A stretch of 47,603 bases of DNA from Clostridiales bacterium. Its GTDB lineage: Bacteria > Bacillota > Clostridia > Oscillospirales > Acutalibacteraceae. Shown in pieces: positions 44,637 to 47,603 of the stretch. The translations under genes were made by a program, and so were the position numbers. Under the pieces are notes generated by a model, which was not told where the DNA came from, searched no databases, and saw nothing but the letters and a program-made list of their open reading frames with translations. The stretch lies in the NCBI GenBank assembly GCA_012523185.1, contig JAAYIY010000035.1, positions 1 to 47,603 on the forward strand, written 5' to 3'. The number at the start of each line of letters is the position of its first letter. The stretch's first letter is position 1.

Positions 44637-45200
44637 TCAAACCTCGCTTTCGGCGCCGCCTGACGCATACCAGACGCGCATCGCCATTTTCAGCACCGCC
44701 GTCTGTGTCTTTCCGTCTGGAATTTCGTTGTTAAGAACCATCTCGACAGCCTTCATAAGCGGTATTTTCTCGATTTCAAGAAATTCATCCTCGTCAAGCT
44801 CTTGCTCCGAAAACGAAAGCCCTGTCGCGCCGTACATATAAATTGTTTCTCCGCAATATCCCGGAGACGGATAATATCTTCCCAAATCAATATATTCAGA
44901 TGCTGACGCGCCCGTCTCCTCCTTAAGCTCCCTCACCCCCGCCTTGAACGGGTTCTCGCCTCTCTCAAGCTTGCCCGCCGGCAGTTCCATGACAATTTCC
45001 GAATAAGGGTATCTGTATTGTCTGACAAAAAGAAGCTCGTTTTCGTCGGTGAGCGCCGCTATTGTGACGCCGCCGTCGTGCTCGACGACCTCACGGACAC
45101 ATTCTTTGCCGTTCGGAAGCTCCGCCCTGTCGACACGAAGGTTTAAAATCTTTCCCTTGTGGACATATGTCTGTTCCAAAGTTTTTTCATAAAGTTTCAT
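44637..45200 (-). CDS. NUDIX hydrolase (ADP-ribose pyrophosphatase-like)
   Basis: A 187-aa enzyme, probably splitting ADP-ribose or similar NDP-X compounds. The Nudix box is complete: GKLERGENPFKAGVRELKEE then TGA, with the REUxEE metal site. The N-terminal EKTLEQTYVHKGKILNLRVD and the VREVVEHDGGV strand are typical of ADP-ribose pyrophosphatases. It leads the two-gene unit with maf and is divergent from the carboxypeptidase; the 104-bp gap holds an AT-rich inverted repeat (GCCGA...TCGGC at 45242-45267). Confidence 0.92.
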   Translation of the reverse strand: MKLYEKTLEQTYVHKGKILNLRVDRAELPNGKECVREVVEHDGGVTIAALTDENELLFVRQYRYPYSEIVMELPAGKLERGENPFKAGVRELKEETGASASEYIDLGRYYPSPGYCGETIYMYGATGLSFSEQELDEDEFLEIEKIPLMKAVEMVLNNEIPDGKTQTAVLKMAMRVWYASGGAESEV

Positions 45201-45304
45201 CTTTAAATCAGCTCCCGTATTTCAGAATATTCGGGCACGCCGCCGAATAAATATCTTAATAGTCGGCTGTTGACCGGCTGAAGATAAAAAAGGAGTGGTG
45301 CCCG

Positions 45305-46207
45305 ATGGATAGAATCGTTACGCCGCAGCCGGCGACTTATGAGAATGTGCGCTCCATGATATACAGGATAAATCGAAAGTACCCTTTTGTCAACTGCACC
45401 GTGTGCGGGAGGAGCCTTGCCGGGCGGGCGATTTTTGTTTTGTCGGCGGGAAATCTTTGCGACCCTGTGCTTATTGTCGCCGGCGTCCACGGGAGCGAGT
45501 GGCTGACCACCTTGGCATCATTGACTTTTTTTGAAAATGTCTGTCGGAGCGTCTGCGCGCGGGACGAGCTTCGCGGAGTATGCTATTATAATTTGCTGAA
45601 GAGCAGGGGAATAGTCGTCGTGCCGTGCCTCAACCCCGACGGCGTGCAGATATCCATTATGGGCGAGCAGGGCGCCGGTTCTTATTCGGAGCTTGTGCGG
45701 GAAGTCAGCGGCGGCATGACGTCAGAGTGGAAGGCGAACGCCGGGGGAGTTGATCTGAACCACAACTTTAACGCCGGTTGGGAGGAGCTGCGCCGCGAAG
45801 AAATCGAGGCGGGGATATTGTCCGCGGCACCCACGCGTTACGGCGGGGAAAGACCTGAAAGCGAGCCTGAAACGGCGGCGCTTGTGAGCCTTACGCGCCG
45901 CGTCTGCCCGCGCCATGTGATAGCGCTGCACAGCCAGGGCGAGGAAATCTTTTGGCGATACGGCGAAGCAGTCCCGGAACGCTCCGAGCGCATGGCAAAC
46001 ACATTTTCGGCCGTGAGCGGATTTTCGCTTGTGGACAATGCCGGAATGTATTCCCACGGCGGTTATAAGGACTGGTTTATAAAGGAGTTTCGCCGCCCCG
46101 GCTTTACCATAGAGATGGGAAAAGGCAAAAACCCGCTGCCCCTGTCTGATTTCAAACAAGCTTATCCGCCTGTCGAGGAAATTCTTGCCGCCTCAACAAT
46201 CATGTGA
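45305..46207 (+). CDS. M14-family zinc carboxypeptidase
   Basis: A 300-aa protein with the M14 zinc site: H62 and E65 in GVHGSEW, H209 in ALHSQGEE, and the catalytic E270 in FTIEMGKG. PCLNPDGVQ and GGVDLNHNFNAGW give the substrate-binding Arg/Asn region in its gamma-D-glutamyl peptidase form, so cleavage of murein peptides (as YqgT/ENP1-like enzymes do) is more likely than a digestive role. No signal peptide is seen, so it may act inside the cell, for example in cell-wall peptide recycling or in the forespore. AGGAG lies 9 bases ahead of the ATG. Confidence 0.88.
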   Translation: MDRIVTPQPATYENVRSMIYRINRKYPFVNCTVCGRSLAGRAIFVLSAGNLCDPVLIVAGVHGSEWLTTLASLTFFENVCRSVCARDELRGVCYYNLLKSRGIVVVPCLNPDGVQISIMGEQGAGSYSELVREVSGGMTSEWKANAGGVDLNHNFNAGWEELRREEIEAGILSAAPTRYGGERPESEPETAALVSLTRRVCPRHVIALHSQGEEIFWRYGEAVPERSERMANTFSAVSGFSLVDNAGMYSHGGYKDWFIKEFRRPGFTIEMGKGKNPLPLSDFKQAYPPVEEILAASTIM

Positions 46208-46313
46208 CAAAATCGCTTTCAAAGCAGCCGACAGCCTCCGCGCCGCTTTGCGCAGCAAATTAAAGCCTCACTTTTCGCGGCGCGTCAGCGGACGGCAGCA
46301 CGGCAAATAAAAA

Positions 46314-46365
46314 GCGTGCCGAAAGCCCTTGGGATGCACTCCCCGCCTTTGGCACGCCATTTTTG
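46314..46365. terminator. Bidirectional terminator between carboxypeptidase and oxidoreductase
   Basis: GCGTGCC (46314-46320) pairs with GGCACGC (46351-46357), extended by AAAG/CTTT after a bulge. ATTTTT follows on + and TTTTTATTT follows on -. Confidence 0.8.
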
Positions 46366-46398
46366 GCGGCGCGTTATGCTGCGCGCCGCATTTTTGCG

Positions 46399-47451
46399 TC
46401 AAAACTTAATAACAGTGTTTTGCTCAGCCGACTTAAATATCGTTTCGATAAGCTTTACGGAGAGCCTTAGCTGCTCGTGCGTCACTTCTATCGGCTCTTT
46501 GCCGTTGATTGCGGCAATCAGGTTTTTGTAAAAGGCCTTTTGGTCAACCTCGACTCTTTCAAGCGTGACGCTCTTGACCGTGTCGCTGTTTCTCGGCGCC
46601 ATGGTCTTTGTCAGCCCGGCCCCCGCGGGCACCGGAACGACGTCATATTTTTCCCAATTAATGACCTTGACGACTTCGCCGTCGCAGTCCCAGTTCTTTA
46701 TGACCGCCGAGCCATTTTCACCCAAAATGTACCAACGCGGCATTTCGATAAAGTTGTTTGTCACAACCTCGACAAGCCATTCTATCCCGCCCTCAAACTT
46801 AAATGTCGCGTAAAACCCGTCGTCGCACTCGTCGTTTGTGATGTTTGTAAGCGACGCATAAACAGAAAGAAGCTTGCGCGGTGACATCATTGTGAGCATT
46901 TGGTCAAGCAGATGCACTCCCCAGTCGAGCAGCATACCGCCGCCGTGCGCCTTTTCGCCGCGCCAGCCCTCGGGAATCCCGTGTGAGCCGTGGACTTTTG
47001 ACTCAAATCGAAACACATTGCCGACTGTCTTTTTTTCAAAAATCCTTTTCGCGATAAGATAATCCTCATCCCACCGCCTGTTTTGATGAACGGTAAAAAG
47101 CTTTCCCGTCTCCTTTGAAACGGCAATCATATCCTCAAGATCTTCGGACTTCATCGTGACGGGCTTTTCGCACAAGACATTTTTGCCCGCCCTTAAAGAA
47201 TCAATGACAATCTCCTTGTGAACGTCGTTCGGAGTCGCCACGACAACTAAGTCAATCCTGCTGTCGGCAAGCAGCTCCTCACGCGAATTGTAATAGTTTA
47301 TGCCCCTCTCTTTGGCTATTTCGTGCCGCGCGGGGTCGATATCGTACACGCCGATAAGCTCAATGCCGTCCACCGACTGCATCTTTTTCGAGTGAAAGTT
47401 ACCCATCCCCCCGTATCCTATTACAGCTCCGCCAAGAATGCCATTTTCCAT
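46399..47451 (-). CDS. Gfo/Idh/MocA family oxidoreductase (second)
   Basis: A 350-aa NAD(P)-dependent dehydrogenase. The glycine-rich loop is AVIGYGGMGNFHS, the catalytic Lys region is NVLCEKPVTMK, and the substrate domain carries RWDEDY, GGGMLLDWGVHLLDQ (metal- or substrate-side Asp/His) typical of the family. It is distantly related to the 2141-3241 gene. ATG 47451 is chosen over TTG 47466 because AAGGTG lies just upstream. It stands alone, followed by a terminator; the substrate is unknown. Confidence 0.9.
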   Translation of the reverse strand: MENGILGGAVIGYGGMGNFHSKKMQSVDGIELIGVYDIDPARHEIAKERGINYYNSREELLADSRIDLVVVATPNDVHKEIVIDSLRAGKNVLCEKPVTMKSEDLEDMIAVSKETGKLFTVHQNRRWDEDYLIAKRIFEKKTVGNVFRFESKVHGSHGIPEGWRGEKAHGGGMLLDWGVHLLDQMLTMMSPRKLLSVYASLTNITNDECDDGFYATFKFEGGIEWLVEVVTNNFIEMPRWYILGENGSAVIKNWDCDGEVVKVINWEKYDVVPVPAGAGLTKTMAPRNSDTVKSVTLERVEVDQKAFYKNLIAAINGKEPIEVTHEQLRLSVKLIETIFKSAEQNTVIKF

Positions 47452-47481
47452 GTTATTCACCTTCAAATTTTATTAAGGCAA

Positions 47482-47603
47482 CACCGCACAATGATTGTTG
47501 TGCGATTGCGCCGTCAGATTTTTCGTCAGATTGTCTAAAAAGCGCAGGCAATACTTTTTGTATTGCCGAGCATTTTTGGGCGATATGACGGAAAAGATGC
47601 AAG
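47482..47603. repeat. Hairpin-rich intergenic element (candidate dispersed repeat)
   Basis: CGCACAA-tgattg-TTGTGCG (47485-47504) is a 7-bp stem; CGTCAGATT occurs at 47512-47520 and 47524-47532; GGCAATAC-ttttt-GTATTGCC (47547-47567) is an 8-bp stem. The element runs to the window edge and may continue. It looks like a REP/MITE-type palindromic unit, but no second copy was seen here. Confidence 0.55.

Overview
The window looks like chromosomal DNA of a low-to-medium GC, endospore-forming Bacillota, most likely class Clostridia. Supporting features are the full S10-spc-alpha ribosomal protein cluster in Firmicutes order, with a zinc-type S14 and a KOW protein before infA. Others are an HPr with both His15 and Ser46, a YerC-family TrpR-like regulator, and two tiny Cys-rich proteins behind sigma-K-like promoters. 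I cannot name a family or genus from sequence alone. The strong GGAGG ribosome binding sites and frequent TTG/GTG starts decided several start codons here.

Left part (1-14486, all on the + strand): the tail of prfA; a sugar cassette (aldose 1-epimerase, ThuA-like protein, Gfo/Idh/MocA oxidoreductase); an orphan ZnuC-like ABC ATPase; a condensation-fold acyltransferase with a small membrane protein; a GH13 alpha-glucan hydrolase; a degenerate LCP-like membrane protein. These are followed by a folate pair (a FolP-FolB fusion, then FolK), then two xylose-isomerase-like TIM-barrel proteins and endonuclease IV, a YerC-like regulator and an ApbE lipoprotein. A perfect 10-bp stem terminator separates this convergently from pnp.

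Centre (14567-32339, all on the - strand): reading with transcription, rpsJ-rplC-rplD-rplW-rplB-rpsS-rplV-rpsC-rplP-rpmC-rpsQ-rplN-rplX-rplE-rpsN-rpsH-rplF-rplR-rpsE-rpmD-rplO-secY-map-KOW-infA-rpmJ-rpsM-rpsK-rpsD-rpoA-rplQ, then rpsO and pnp behind a separate promoter. The operon starts from a good extended -10 promoter at 32668-32696. Its leader is about 320 nt and contains a terminator-like hairpin. Two departures stand out: adk is missing from its usual place between secY and map, and rpsS carries an in-frame TAA exactly where the conserved Glu of the GEFAPTR motif should be. The rest of the S19 tail is intact after that stop.

Right part (32700-47603): a divergent P1B-type metal ATPase with a near-consensus promoter; HPr; a two-gene chromate transporter; a large lipoprotein with a three-fold N-terminal repeat and a beta-propeller-like C-terminal part; a GT8 glycosyltransferase overlapping a TVP38/VTT membrane protein; glyA; trmL; initiator tRNA-Met with its own promoter and terminator. 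These are followed by a duplicated pair of Cys-rich small genes, maf with a NUDIX hydrolase, an M14 carboxypeptidase, a second Gfo/Idh/MocA oxidoreductase, and a hairpin-rich repeat-like element at the very end.

The observations most worth checking are the rpsS stop codon, the paired sigma-K-like promoters with the duplicated Cys-rich genes, the S10 leader hairpin, the triplicated lipoprotein domain and the terminal palindromic element.
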